Origin: Gottfriedia acidiceleris
GTDB lineage: Bacteria > Bacillota > Bacilli > Bacillales > Bacillaceae_G
Length of the DNA: 64,000 bases
Reading direction: 5' to 3'
Assembly (NCBI RefSeq): GCF_004138285.1
Contig: NZ_SCFN01000004.1
Location: 248,001-312,000, forward strand
This document shows, in pieces, positions 18,034 through 26,852 of this stretch. Position 1 is the first letter of the stretch; every line of letters starts with the position of its first letter. The notes under the pieces are model-generated. The model did no database searches. It saw only the letters and a program-made list of their open reading frames with translations, and was not told where the DNA came from. Position numbers and translations under genes: made by a program.

Positions 18034-18065
18034 AAGAGAAAGGTAATAATCCTTTCTCTTATTTG
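18034..18065 (+). terminator. Terminator of the RND gene
   Basis: Stem AGAGAAAGG / CCTTTCTCT followed by TATTTGTGTTTTTT. Confidence 0.75.
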
Positions 18066-18142
18066 TGTTTTTTAATTGGTTCTACTAGATTTTATCTTGA
18101 CATTCTTCTTAACCTAAACTTTCTAACTCATTCATTTCTAGA

Positions 18143-18178
18143 TAAAAAAACTCCGACTTTTAAATAGTCGGAGTAATT
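18143..18178 (-). terminator. Terminator of the oligoendopeptidase gene
   Basis: Perfect 9-bp stem ACTCCGACT / AGTCGGAGT; read on the minus strand it is followed by seven T residues. Confidence 0.9.
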
Positions 18179-18186
18179 CCAATTCC

Positions 18187-19881
18187 TTATAAACTTTGAT
18201 CGTTAACTCCTGCTAGCCATTTTCTAACAGGTTCTAGTGTTTCCTCAATACAGCCATCATTAAATGGAGATTCAAGTTTAGCCTCTTTAACTAAGCCTAA
18301 AAATGATTTACTTCCTCCTAATTGGCAAAGTCCAACATAATCGGACCACGCTGAACTTCGATCTTCATGCATTTTATTCCAAAATTGTAATGCACAAATT
18401 TGAGCTAATGTATAGTCAATATAATAGAATGGTGATTGGTAAATATGCCCCTGTCTTTGCCATAAACCACCTTTTTCTAAATAACTATTTCCATCATTTG
18501 CTCGATGAGGTAAATATTTTTCTTCTATGCTCTTCCAAAGTCCGTGGCGTTCCTCAGGTGTTAATTCAGGATTTGCGTAGATTTCATGCTGGAATTCATC
18601 TACTGCCACACCATAACTAATAAAAGTAATTGCACTACTTAAATGTGTAAAATAATATTTTTGTGTATCTTCCTTAAAGAATTCTTCTTGCCAAGGCCAT
18701 GTGAAAAATTCCATACTCATTGAATGAATCTCACACGCCTCGTAAGTTGGCCAGTTATACTCAGGTATTTCAAATTTACGACTTTCATAAACCTGGAATG
18801 CATGACCAGCTTCATGTGTTAGTACGTCAATGTCACCAGATGTTCCGTTAAAATTCGAGAAAATAAAAGGAGCTTTATAGTTTGGAATATAAGTACAATA
18901 TCCCCCACCTTGTTTTCCTTCCTTAGCAACTAAATCTAGTAAATTTTCCTTTAACATAAAATTGAAAAACTCACTTGTTTCTTTCGATAATTCATCATAC
19001 ATTTTTTTACCATTCTCAATAATCCACTCAGGACTACCTTTAGGTGTTGCATTACCAGTTACAAATTCGAATTTATCGTCATAGTAATAAAGTTGTTCTA
19101 CACCAATTCGATTAGCTTGTCGTTCTCTTAATTCGGTAGCGATTGGAACAATTGTTTCAAGAACTTGCTCTCTAAACTTCTTAACATCATTTGCATCGTA
19201 ATCCGTCCTCATCATACGAGCATATCCTAGTTCAATAAAGTTTGAGAAACCAAGTTTGTTTGCAATACGAGTTCGGATTTTTACTAATTTATCGTAAATC
19301 TCATCAAATTTATCCTGATTCTCCGAGAAGTATCCAAAGTATGTATCGTAAGCTGTCTTTCTAACCTCTCGATCTTTATCCTCGAAATGTGCTGAAATTT
19401 GTGCTAACGTTTTCACTTCACCATAAAACGAAAGTTTAGCTGCTGCTACTAACTTAGCATATTCAGTCGTTAGTTTATTTTCTTCCTGTAAATCTGGAAT
19501 TACTTCTTCACTTAAAATTTTCACTTCACATTCAGCTAAAGCAAATAATTGATGGCCATATTTTTCTTCAAGTTGCTCTCTAAATGGAGAACCGATTAAT
19601 GCTTTATAATATTGTTGCCCATATGATTGAACAATTGGAGTGTTCTCATCAAAAAACGCTTGCTCATCTTCATAAAACTTATCGTTTGTATCAACTGAAT
19701 GGCGAACTGCACATAAATTTTCCATTGTTGAAAATTCATTTCTTAAATCATTGATTTCATTCATTGCTAATTCTTGTTCATAGACAGTTGAAGCATCATA
19801 AAAATTTTGAAGTGAACGTTTAAATTGTTCCCCAAAGTTCTTAATATTTGGTCTAGAATACTGGTAATCTTGAAAACCCAT
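18187..19881 (-). CDS. M3-family oligoendopeptidase (PepF-like)
   Basis: A 564-residue zinc metallopeptidase. The catalytic HEAGHAF motif lies near residues 356-362, followed by a second zinc ligand region (YEACEIHSMSMEFF) about 25 residues on, both hallmarks of family M3. It has no signal peptide, so it probably cleaves short peptides in the cytoplasm. Length matches the shorter PepF-type branch. Monocistronic, with its own terminator. Confidence 0.92.
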   Translation of the reverse strand: MGFQDYQYSRPNIKNFGEQFKRSLQNFYDASTVYEQELAMNEINDLRNEFSTMENLCAVRHSVDTNDKFYEDEQAFFDENTPIVQSYGQQYYKALIGSPFREQLEEKYGHQLFALAECEVKILSEEVIPDLQEENKLTTEYAKLVAAAKLSFYGEVKTLAQISAHFEDKDREVRKTAYDTYFGYFSENQDKFDEIYDKLVKIRTRIANKLGFSNFIELGYARMMRTDYDANDVKKFREQVLETIVPIATELRERQANRIGVEQLYYYDDKFEFVTGNATPKGSPEWIIENGKKMYDELSKETSEFFNFMLKENLLDLVAKEGKQGGGYCTYIPNYKAPFIFSNFNGTSGDIDVLTHEAGHAFQVYESRKFEIPEYNWPTYEACEIHSMSMEFFTWPWQEEFFKEDTQKYYFTHLSSAITFISYGVAVDEFQHEIYANPELTPEERHGLWKSIEEKYLPHRANDGNSYLEKGGLWQRQGHIYQSPFYYIDYTLAQICALQFWNKMHEDRSSAWSDYVGLCQLGGSKSFLGLVKEAKLESPFNDGCIEETLEPVRKWLAGVNDQSL

Positions 19882-20080
19882 GTTAATCCCTCCATTTTTT
19901 GTGATATTGCTATTATATAAAAAATCTCCTTGTAAAAAAACCTAAATCTAAATAAATTTCTGAAAATTTAAAAATTATTCACTTAGAATCATACAATATA
20001 ATTGCTGAGAAACTAGTTTTTAACAGCATTAATAAGTGTTTATAGAAAAATAATTTAAAAGATAATTGTTCAAAAAATAA
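19882..20080. other. AT-rich spacer between the oligoendopeptidase and MarR genes
   Basis: It contains the promoter region of the oligoendopeptidase gene (minus strand). I see no further gene or conserved structure. Confidence 0.4.
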
Positions 20081-20110
20081 AAAAAAGCTCCATCAAATGA
20101 GAGCTTTTTT
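20081..20110 (-). terminator. Terminator of the MarR gene at 20109
   Basis: Stem AAAAGCTC / GAGCTTTT with a ten-base loop, followed on the minus strand by T residues. It abuts the MarR stop codon. Confidence 0.75.
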
Positions 20111-20555
20111 AGTTAGACCCATGGTATCCAATTTTCTTCAATAAGTGAATTAGGAAATTTTTTTCTTCATTAGATAGATCACTCATTTGCTCATGTAAAA
20201 ATTCTTCGTGCACAGGAAATATTTCTTCCATCAGTTTATTTCCACTATCAGTTATTTCTGCATAGATTACTCGACGATCTGCACTACAAGGATTTCGATA
20301 AACTAGACCCTTTTTCTCAAGTTTATCTACTACATAAGTAATACTTCCACTTGCAATTAATATTTTTTCTCCAATATGTTGAAGTGGTTGGTTTCCTTTG
20401 TGATACAAGAGCTCTAGTACTGCAAATTCAGTTGGATTTAAATTAAAACTAGCAATTGATTTGTTTGCAGAATCATTTATCTTTCTATGTGCTCTCGATA
20501 ATACAATAAATAGCTTTAAAGAAAGCTCTATATCTTTTCTATTTGTCTCTTCCAT
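20109..20555 (-). CDS. MarR-family transcriptional regulator
   Basis: 148 residues with a winged-helix fold: the recognition region ILIASGSITYVVDKLEKKGLVYR and the wing SADRRVIYAEITDSG are typical MarR features. It probably acts as a dimeric repressor responding to a small ligand or oxidation. It may form a unit with the Spo0E-like gene just upstream, or control a target outside its immediate neighbours. The ligand is unknown. Confidence 0.88.
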   Translation of the reverse strand: MEETNRKDIELSLKLFIVLSRAHRKINDSANKSIASFNLNPTEFAVLELLYHKGNQPLQHIGEKILIASGSITYVVDKLEKKGLVYRNPCSADRRVIYAEITDSGNKLMEEIFPVHEEFLHEQMSDLSNEEKNFLIHLLKKIGYHGSN

Positions 20556-20629
20556 AATAATACCCCTTCAATTTCTTTTACATAGTTCATTCTATATTAT
20601 TATTTTACACTTATTAATCATTCTTAAGA

Positions 20630-20821
20630 TTATTTCAATGAAAATGACTTATTTAATTCCGTTAGCAATTTTTTTTGGTATGAAATAATTAACTCGTCCA
20701 ATTCTTGACTGGCCTTTAAGGTCAAATGTTCGTTTATCCCTTTAGTTTCCGCAAAAAATACCATTTCTTCCCTTTTTAATGAAATAGATAATAATAAACG
20801 GCTGAGTTGATATTCATTCAT
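20630..20821 (-). CDS. Spo0E-like aspartyl-phosphate phosphatase
   Basis: A 63-residue helical-hairpin protein with the family signature SQELDELI (residues about 39-46), where the S-x-x-L-D core contacts the phosphorylated aspartate of Spo0A. Such proteins dephosphorylate Spo0A~P and delay sporulation. It lies about 75 bases upstream of the MarR gene on the same strand. Length and motif fit the family. Confidence 0.85.
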   Translation of the reverse strand: MNEYQLSRLLLSISLKREEMVFFAETKGINEHLTLKASQELDELIISYQKKLLTELNKSFSLK

Positions 20822-20930
20822 TAGACTGATTCCCTTCTACAGGATGTTTTTTAACAAACCTTTTCATTAATCTTCGAATTAGTTACTATTATTCATTCTA
20901 ACTAAATTATTTAAAATAGATACAATATGA

Positions 20931-20970
20931 AACCTACTAAGCAAAATTACCTAGTAGGTTTATTTTTTTT
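20931..20970 (+). terminator. Orphan plus-strand terminator
   Basis: Stem AACCTACTA / TAGTAGGTT with a 12-base loop, then TATTTTTTTT on the plus strand. No plus-strand gene lies upstream within several kilobases; the nearest genes are both on the minus strand. See findings. Confidence 0.6.
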
Positions 20971-21222
20971 ATGAAATAGCTCTTTTATCTATTGTTCTTA
21001 CTTAATAAATTAGACGACTTTTTATTAAATCCTGCTTAAAATGATTTAATTTTGATTTAGGTAAAATTCTATAGGCACTTTATCTAAAGTTTAGTAAATT
21101 TTAGCTATGAACAAATAGTATTTTTTAATTCCTTTATATACAGTATACTCTAACAAAATTTTATTCAACCCACTAGAAATGATCACTTTTCAAAAATAGT
21201 ATAATTTTATTATAAAATAAAA
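20971..21222. other. AT-rich intergenic region, no gene seen
   Basis: This stretch lies between the orphan terminator and the mtnB terminator. I found no open frame with a ribosome binding site and no clear hairpin. Confidence 0.4.
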
Positions 21223-21267
21223 AAGCTGAAATGTAATGGAATTTATTTACCACTACTATTTCAGCTT
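21223..21267 (-). terminator. mtnB terminator
   Basis: Stem AAGCTGAAAT / ATTTCAGCTT with a loop of about 25 bases, followed on the minus strand by TTTTATTTTA. Confidence 0.75.
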
Positions 21268-21280
21268 ATTTCGCTTCTAT

Positions 21281-21916
21281 TTAGTTGCCTGCTTTTATTT
21301 TATGACCTTGAATCATCATTAGTTTTACTTTATAACTTATTAGAAATTCAATTCCTTCAAGCCACTTCTTCGTTTCTAGTGGACTTCTTCCCCAAACAGT
21401 GATCCCGTGATTTCTAACAAGAACAGCCCCAAAATCCTTTGTTAAAAATGGAGTGTATGCATGTTTAAACGTTTCCATGTCTTGTGCATTCTCAATGATT
21501 GGAACTGTTATTTTATTTTCAAAATAAGAACTTGTTAATATATGAATCATTTCGTTATTTTCAAGTTCTACCTGCCCCTCATCACCAAATAATTCAGAAA
21601 TAACATTATTATCTACAGTATGTACATGGAGCACACAAGTAGCAGATGTTTTTTCGTAAATATTTGCATGAACCAATGTTTCAAGTGATGGCTTTAATAC
21701 CGTATCAAATACTGGTTCACCAAGGTTATTAACTACAATAAATTCTTCATCACAGCGTGCTCTCTTATCCTTCTCATCAGCTGTTACAAGAAATAATAAT
21801 GGATCGTCTGAAATTTTCATAGACAAGTTTCCACTCGTACCATAAAACCAATCTCTTTTAGCCAAATCACATTTAATATTCGCAAGCTTCTTCCATTGTT
21901 CTAAAAATAAACTCAT
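21281..21916 (-). CDS. mtnB: MtnB, methylthioribulose-1-phosphate dehydratase
   Basis: A 211-residue class II aldolase-fold enzyme of the methionine salvage pathway, dehydrating 5-methylthioribulose-1-phosphate. The N-terminal AKRDWFYGTSGNLSMKI is characteristic of MtnB. Zinc ligands are HVHTVDN near residue 97 and the later RNHGITVWG near 168. It stands alone here, whereas Bacillus usually has mtnW-X-B-D together; other class II aldolase-family enzymes are an alternative. No SAM riboswitch is visible upstream. Confidence 0.85.
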   Translation of the reverse strand: MSLFLEQWKKLANIKCDLAKRDWFYGTSGNLSMKISDDPLLFLVTADEKDKRARCDEEFIVVNNLGEPVFDTVLKPSLETLVHANIYEKTSATCVLHVHTVDNNVISELFGDEGQVELENNEMIHILTSSYFENKITVPIIENAQDMETFKHAYTPFLTKDFGAVLVRNHGITVWGRSPLETKKWLEGIEFLISYKVKLMMIQGHKIKAGN

Positions 21917-22444
21917 ATTTACACCTCCACTTATTTAGACTATCTATTTGGACACCGTTAAAAATTCAAACTATTCATACTATTTAATAAAATTATGTCA
22001 TGTGTCGGTCTTTATTGTCAATAGTTCTAAGCAAATGAACAATCATCAATTTTCTACAACCTTTATCCATTTTTGATAGTAATTAATGATTTAGTACTTT
22101 TTTTACATCCTGATTTGACAAGACTCCTATTTTATTACATAAATACGTAAAAAATAAAACTTTCCTACTCATTTGTTTATCCTTTCTTTCCCTAAGGAAA
22201 CTTTTTTGTATTTAGTAAATCATATGTCTTTTTTATAAAAAATGTGAAGAAAATCTACTATAAAATCGAGCAAGATTCAACTTATTTATTAGGTTATTTT
22301 AGTCCGTATCTTCTTCTAAATACTTCCCCCTGAATTGATTTTGTTTAATTTCTTCATTCATTTTCTATTTCGCTTTTGAAAATTTAGTAATCTCAATATT
22401 TTATGATAAAATAAATCGATAATAATTTAGAACGAGGTATATAA
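21917..22444. other. 528-base divergent intergenic region
   Basis: It separates mtnB (minus) from the radical SAM gene (plus). A short hairpin TTTCC-CTAA-GGAAA followed by CTTTTTT lies near 22189-22208 and could be a weak plus-strand terminator. I looked for the conserved parts of an S-box (SAM-I) or T-box leader and did not see them. No gene was found. Confidence 0.45.
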
Positions 22445-24187
22445 ATGAACATTGTTTTAGCAACATTAAATGCAAAATATATCCATACTAATTTGGGTAT
22501 TCGATACATTAAAGCTTATGCTCAGCCTGAATATTATATAGAGCTTGCTGAATATACAATTAAAGACCCAAGTCTTAATATCATCACAGACTTATATAAG
22601 CGCAAGCCAAAAATTCTTGGCTTTAGCTGCTATATTTGGAATATTGAACAAACAATTGAAGTGATTCGTATGTATAAAAAAATTGATCCTTCAGTTATTA
22701 TTTTTGTTGGCGGACCAGAAGTAAGCTATGATGTGAATTATTGGCTAGATCGCGTAAAGGAAATTGACATCATTACGATTGGTGAAGGAGAAATTACCGT
22801 TAAGAAATTAATTAAAGCTATTGAAAATGGAAATGATTTCACTTCCATAAATGGCATTGGTTATCGTGATGAAGGAAAAAATATCATTAAACCACAAACC
22901 GAAAAAATAGATTTAACAACTATTCCTTCACCTTATCGCTTTAAAGAAGATTTACCTTTTTTAAGTAAAAGAATTCAATATATCGAAACAAGCCGAGGTT
23001 GCCCATTTAATTGCCAGTTTTGTTTATCTTCTATTGAAGTTGGGGTTCGATATTTTAATCGAGAGGTTATCAAAGATGATATTCGTTACCTTATGGCAAA
23101 CGGAGCGAAGGTTTTTAAATTCGTAGACAGAACTTTTAACATAAGTCGTAGTTATGCAATGGATATGTTCCAATTTTTAATTGACGAACATGTGGAAGGA
23201 ACAGTATTCCAGTTTGAAATTACTGGTGATATTATGCGACCAGAAGTCATCGAATTTTTAAATCAAAATGCACCAAAAGGCTTATTCCGATTTGAAATAG
23301 GTGTTCAGTCTACAAATGATGCTACAAACGAACTAGTTATGAGAAGACAAAACTTTGAAAAGCTTTGCAGAACTGTCACACTTGTACGAGATGGCGAAAA
23401 AATAGATCAACATTTAGATTTAATTGCTGGTTTACCTGAAGAGGATTACAATTCATTTCGTCAAACATTCAATGACGTTTTTGCTTTAAGGCCAGAAGAG
23501 CTGCAACTAGGGTTCTTAAAGATGCTAAGAGGAACTGGAGTACGATTAAGAGCGCATGAACATGATTATATATATATGGATTATGCCCCGTACGAAGTAT
23601 TAGGTAATAATGTACTATCATTCGATGATATTGTAAAAATTAAGCAAGTTGAAGACGTACTAGAAAAATATTGGAATGACCATCGAACAAATAGTACGAT
23701 TGAATATTTAATCAAAAATGAGTTTGAAAGTCCATTTGATTTCTTCCAATTATTTGGTTCATATTGGGAAGAAAGAGGTTGGTCAAGAATCGGCCACCAG
23801 CTTGAAGATTTATTTAAGCGTCTAAATGAGTTTTTAACTCAATATCAAATTAAAAACGATACAATCGTTAAAGATATTATGAAAATTGATTATTACTTAA
23901 ATCATAAATATAAACCGCGTAAACCATGGTGGGACGAAGTAACAAACCATGATTTTGCGAAGGAAATTTATAAACGAATTATCGAAAATCCTGAATATTT
24001 AGGTTCAGATTTTATTTCACTTAATTTAAACGAAAAAGAAATCTATAAGCATACAATGATTGAATCACTTTCATTTGATATCGATCATTTCTTACTAACT
24101 GGAGAGTATAGAACTGGTAATTATGCGATGCTAGTTTATTTCTCACCTAAAACATTATCGCCTTCATTTTTTACAATTGAAGTATAA
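22445..24187 (+). CDS. B12-binding-domain radical SAM protein (DUF4080 type)
   Basis: A 580-residue protein with an N-terminal cobalamin-binding-like Rossmann domain (residues about 1-140; VGGPEVSYD), a radical SAM core with the CxxxCxxC cluster motif CPFNCQFC near residues 185-192, and a C-terminal DUF4080-like region. Such enzymes use a 4Fe-4S cluster and SAM to start radical chemistry; the substrate is not known. Monocistronic, followed by the terminator that is duplicated around repeat B. Confidence 0.88.
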   Translation: MNIVLATLNAKYIHTNLGIRYIKAYAQPEYYIELAEYTIKDPSLNIITDLYKRKPKILGFSCYIWNIEQTIEVIRMYKKIDPSVIIFVGGPEVSYDVNYWLDRVKEIDIITIGEGEITVKKLIKAIENGNDFTSINGIGYRDEGKNIIKPQTEKIDLTTIPSPYRFKEDLPFLSKRIQYIETSRGCPFNCQFCLSSIEVGVRYFNREVIKDDIRYLMANGAKVFKFVDRTFNISRSYAMDMFQFLIDEHVEGTVFQFEITGDIMRPEVIEFLNQNAPKGLFRFEIGVQSTNDATNELVMRRQNFEKLCRTVTLVRDGEKIDQHLDLIAGLPEEDYNSFRQTFNDVFALRPEELQLGFLKMLRGTGVRLRAHEHDYIYMDYAPYEVLGNNVLSFDDIVKIKQVEDVLEKYWNDHRTNSTIEYLIKNEFESPFDFFQLFGSYWEERGWSRIGHQLEDLFKRLNEFLTQYQIKNDTIVKDIMKIDYYLNHKYKPRKPWWDEVTNHDFAKEIYKRIIENPEYLGSDFISLNLNEKEIYKHTMIESLSFDIDHFLLTGEYRTGNYAMLVYFSPKTLSPSFFTIEV

Positions 24188-24192
24188 GTGGA

Positions 24193-24222
24193 AGAGGACA
24201 ATATTTTTTAATATTGTCCTCT
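24193..24222 (+). terminator. Terminator of the radical SAM gene (left copy of a duplicated hairpin)
   Basis: Stem AGGACAATATT / AATATTGTCCT, extended here by flanking AAG/CTT pairs. The same 26-base hairpin (24195-24220) recurs exactly at 24688-24713, beyond repeat element B. Confidence 0.85.
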
Positions 24223-24225
24223 TGC

Positions 24226-24681
24226 TGTTAAAAAAAGAATTTGTCAATGAAATTGTTGGATTGATCATTGATAAGTAAGCTGTGTCATATTGATTTACAC
24301 TACAGGATGGGCGAGACCTGAGCCTCCTCGGCGCCGCCTGCGGGGTCTCAGCCTTCCCGCTTCTCCCATAGGAGCCTGGCACCCTTTCGTTCCAATCAAC
24401 TTCTTTATAAAAAAATAATAATCTTAAAAACAATTGACTAGTCAATTGAACGAATTACCCTTTATTTATCAAATTGTAACTTATGATGACGGTTTACAAA
24501 TATTGATCGTCAAAAAAGAAGATATTTTAATTTCTGCAAGTTAGTTAAAATATTTATATATCAACCAAAATCACTTGTTTATCAATAAGATTACAGATAA
24601 AACAATAATAAATAGACTATTTTTTATAGAAATTTATTAAATGTTTGTATTTTTCAATTTTGACTACAATATATTTCAACA
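24226..24681 (+). mobile_element. Repeat element B: gene-free, terminator-flanked, about 456 bp
   Basis: It starts TGTTAAAA (24226), the same type of end as elements A and C, and ends TATATTTCAACACTCTT, which matches the opposite end of element A in reverse complement. The GC-rich core lies at about 24290-24400 and is closely similar to those of A and C, but lacks the CTCGCTTTCCAT segment. The AT-rich remainder has diverged strongly. It is bracketed by exact 26-base terminator copies that differ from those around element A. The frame at 24164-24445 crossing it is not a credible gene. Confidence 0.68.
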
Positions 24682-24687
24682 CTCTTG

Positions 24688-24713
24688 AGGACAATATTTT
24701 TTAATATTGTCCT
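24688..24713 (+). terminator. Right copy of the duplicated hairpin beside element B
   Basis: An exact repeat of the 24195-24220 hairpin, followed by TTTTG. It has no gene of its own to terminate, since the next gene (24770) starts downstream on the same strand. This supports duplication from the left copy. Confidence 0.8.
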
Positions 24714-24769
24714 TTTGTATTGAATTCACTAAATAGCAAATAATAATTTGTAAGTAGAGGTGATATATA

Positions 24770-25117
24770 ATGAAGAGAAAAAATGACAAAACCGAAATAG
24801 ATTCACCGGTAATGCATGATACTTTACCCCATATTTCAAATTTTCCTTCTTTTAAAGGAACAGACATCAAAATGGAAGAACCTTTTGTAAATTCAAAGGG
24901 TGTAGTTATTGGAGACAGTAAGTATAGCTCTCCTAACTCTCCATTAAATAATTGGTCTGACGATGTTGATCCATCAGTTATGGCAGGTGACGAATGGGTC
25001 CATCCAACAAATGATATTGGTTGGGCAAGTGCAGAAAACACCGACCTATTAGAATCAAGAAAGCGTGAACAACCTGCAAAACAATTTATGCATCCACAGC
25101 ACGAAACCAAAGACTAA
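24770..25117 (+). CDS. DUF3905-like small hydrophilic protein
   Basis: 115 residues, strongly acidic and hydrophilic, rich in Asn, Ser and Pro. The segment GDEWVHPTNDIGWASAEN near residues 77-94 resembles what I recall of the DUF3905 family from spore-formers; this assignment is from memory and tentative. A good AGAGGTGAT ribosome binding site precedes the ATG. A strong terminator follows. Function unknown, possibly sporulation-associated. Confidence 0.65.
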   Translation: MKRKNDKTEIDSPVMHDTLPHISNFPSFKGTDIKMEEPFVNSKGVVIGDSKYSSPNSPLNNWSDDVDPSVMAGDEWVHPTNDIGWASAENTDLLESRKREQPAKQFMHPQHETKD

Positions 25118-25131
25118 TAAAGTGCAAGATT

Positions 25132-25177
25132 TAGGGGATAGGATGAAATGATCATTTCTTCTATCCCCTACTTTTTC
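25132..25177. terminator. Terminator between the DUF3905-like and DinB-like genes
   Basis: A long stem TAGGGGATAG / CTATCCCCTA with an inner GAAAT / ATTTC helix, followed by CTTTTTC on the plus strand. It serves the DUF3905-like gene and abuts the convergent DinB-like gene. Confidence 0.85.
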
Positions 25178-25178
25178 T

Positions 25179-25637
25179 TTAAAATAGTGTGATATTAATA
25201 TCTCCCTTTTTTTGGACTAGTAGCATATGTAATTGCGCTCTGTGGTGTGTGAAGTGGACTAAAATCTCTAGTAACCATTCGAATTTAGAATATTGAAGAC
25301 CCCAATATGAAGTAGTTTTTTCAACTAAATCATTTTCTTTCATATTAAAATAGAATTCCTTTAATTCATGAAAGTTTTTTTGTAATAAACTTTTCATTTC
25401 AACTAGTGATTTACATTCAACTACGGTATAGTAATTAGCCATCATTTCTTGACTAGCACCGCTCATAATTTCAATATCCGCCCCAATAAGCTCACATAGA
25501 TGCTGGACTAACTCCCCAATCGATTTCTTCTCATCAACCGGTCGAAAATTTAAATCTTCCTCATTAATTAAATCAATCATTTCTAAAACACTCTTTACAC
25601 ATAAACTCAACTGATGAATCACATTTTCTATATACAT
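25179..25637 (-). CDS. DinB-family protein
   Basis: A 152-residue four-helix-bundle protein of the DinB/YfiT superfamily. The putative metal-binding histidines are in LVQHLCEL near residue 45 and VHFTHHRAQLHMLL near 127-140. The family includes damage-inducible proteins and metal-dependent thiol transferases; the activity of this member is unknown. Convergent with the DUF3905-like gene. Confidence 0.8.
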   Translation of the reverse strand: MYIENVIHQLSLCVKSVLEMIDLINEEDLNFRPVDEKKSIGELVQHLCELIGADIEIMSGASQEMMANYYTVVECKSLVEMKSLLQKNFHELKEFYFNMKENDLVEKTTSYWGLQYSKFEWLLEILVHFTHHRAQLHMLLVQKKGDINITLF

Positions 25638-25813
25638 AAGTTGGGCGGGAAAAGAATGGCAGAATCTTTTCGAATTGGAATGTTCTCGTCAATCCCTGAA
25701 TAATTTCCAACCTTCTCCCTTTCCCTCCTTTCCTAAAATGGCCTCTACCTTTTTTTATTAGTCATATAACCCCTTCCTACTGAATAGGCTTGTACAATAG
25801 AGGAGGGATATGA

Positions 25814-26293
25814 TTGAGAACATTGGCTTGGCATGAAACATTAGAATTACATGAAATTGTTGCTACAACTACTTACTATTTATTTAAGCTTAAAACAAAT
25901 ATAAAAAATATAAAAGATTCAGGATTAAAAGAATTATATAAAACTTCTATTACATTATTTGAAAATAACTTACGGGATTTACTTAAATTTATGAGCAATA
26001 TTACAATTGGAGAAAGGGATGTAGCAAGCGATAAATTAGCAAGCGAAATGAGTGCTGAAGATTTATTATCAGCAACAAAAGTATTAACAAAAATGTATGC
26101 GCATGCACTTACAGAAACAGCTACTCCTGACTTAAATAATTTATTTATTAAGCACCTAGTATCCGTAAACAATTTGCATACTCAAATTTTTAGCTATTTA
26201 TCAAAACAAGGTCAATATTCCGTATTTAATATTAATAAGTTAATCGAAAACGATGCTAAAAAAGCTATGGACGTCTTAAATATGCCGTATTAA
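25814..26293 (+). CDS. Coat-F-like spore coat protein
   Basis: A 159-residue helical protein. The N-terminal WHETLELHEIVATTTYYLFK (an LHE motif) and the C-terminal helices (ALTETATPDLNNLFIKHL, then LHTQIFSYLSKQGQY) follow the Coat_F pattern found in CotF, YusN and related proteins. The start is TTG at 25814, seven bases after GAGGAGGG; a nearby ATG at 25810 is in another frame. Expected in the mother cell during sporulation (inferred from the family). Confidence 0.65.
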   Translation: MRTLAWHETLELHEIVATTTYYLFKLKTNIKNIKDSGLKELYKTSITLFENNLRDLLKFMSNITIGERDVASDKLASEMSAEDLLSATKVLTKMYAHALTETATPDLNNLFIKHLVSVNNLHTQIFSYLSKQGQYSVFNINKLIENDAKKAMDVLNMPY

Positions 26294-26324
26294 AAAATGG
26301 ACGTAATATAACGTCCATTTTTTA
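26292..26324. terminator. Bidirectional terminator
   Basis: AAAAAATGGACGT / ACGTCCATTTTTT with a short loop, between two convergent genes. It overlaps the stop codon of the DUF3189 gene. Confidence 0.9.
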
Positions 26325-26828
26325 ATCTTTGTTGAAGTTTTTATTAGATAAGTCTGTGACCTTTTCAGCAGCTATGTTGTGATATCTTTTCGTATTTTCA
26401 ACTAATTTTATCAAATTAAGATAAGTTTGCTTAGCCCCTAATACAAGTAATGGTACCCCAATAAAATCGATATGCAAAAATCTTGATGTAAAACCACCAA
26501 GAGTCATAGCTAATGGTACTGTTGGCGATGTACTTGATAAAATAATTTTGTCTTCTTCATTTAATAAGATTTTACCTAAACTTTCAATCGCTGTCGGCAC
26601 ATTTTTAGTATATCTTTTTGCTACTGTATACACTTGGTCTCCATTTTCGTCTTCACCGTGATAAAATAGTTTTCCACCATCTTTTGGTTTTAGTTTATTA
26701 AATAGGTAGGTATTCTTTACTTCTTCTGTTGTCGGCTGGCGATCAAGTGGTAATTGCTTTAAATGATATGCAGCAGCCAAAGGTGAAGAATGTGTTCCTC
26801 CAAAACAGTAATAAATATAGTATTTCAT
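26322..26828 (-). CDS. DUF3189 family protein
   Basis: A 168-residue protein beginning YYIYYCFGGTHSSPLAAAYHL, typical of DUF3189, a Firmicute family of unknown function. The glycine/serine-rich start resembles a phosphate-binding loop. The C-terminal half holds a hydrophobic stretch (HIDFIGVPLLVLG). It is 24 bases downstream of the DUF421 gene, so the two are likely co-transcribed. Confidence 0.75.
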   Translation of the reverse strand: MKYYIYYCFGGTHSSPLAAAYHLKQLPLDRQPTTEEVKNTYLFNKLKPKDGGKLFYHGEDENGDQVYTVAKRYTKNVPTAIESLGKILLNEEDKIILSSTSPTVPLAMTLGGFTSRFLHIDFIGVPLLVLGAKQTYLNLIKLVENTKRYHNIAAEKVTDLSNKNFNKD

Positions 26829-26852
26829 TTATCTCATCCTCAAATTTTTATA

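Noticed and set aside
21917-22444. Possible SAM (S-box) riboswitch upstream of mtnB
   Set aside because: Methionine-salvage genes often have one, but none of the conserved S-box blocks is present on the minus strand.
24164-24445. Minus-strand open frame across element B
   Set aside because: It overlaps the 3' end of the radical SAM gene, the terminator and the repeat core. No protein pattern or ribosome binding site.
24676-25110. Minus-strand open frame opposite the DUF3905-like gene
   Set aside because: The plus-strand gene has a good ribosome binding site and its own terminator; the opposite frame has neither.
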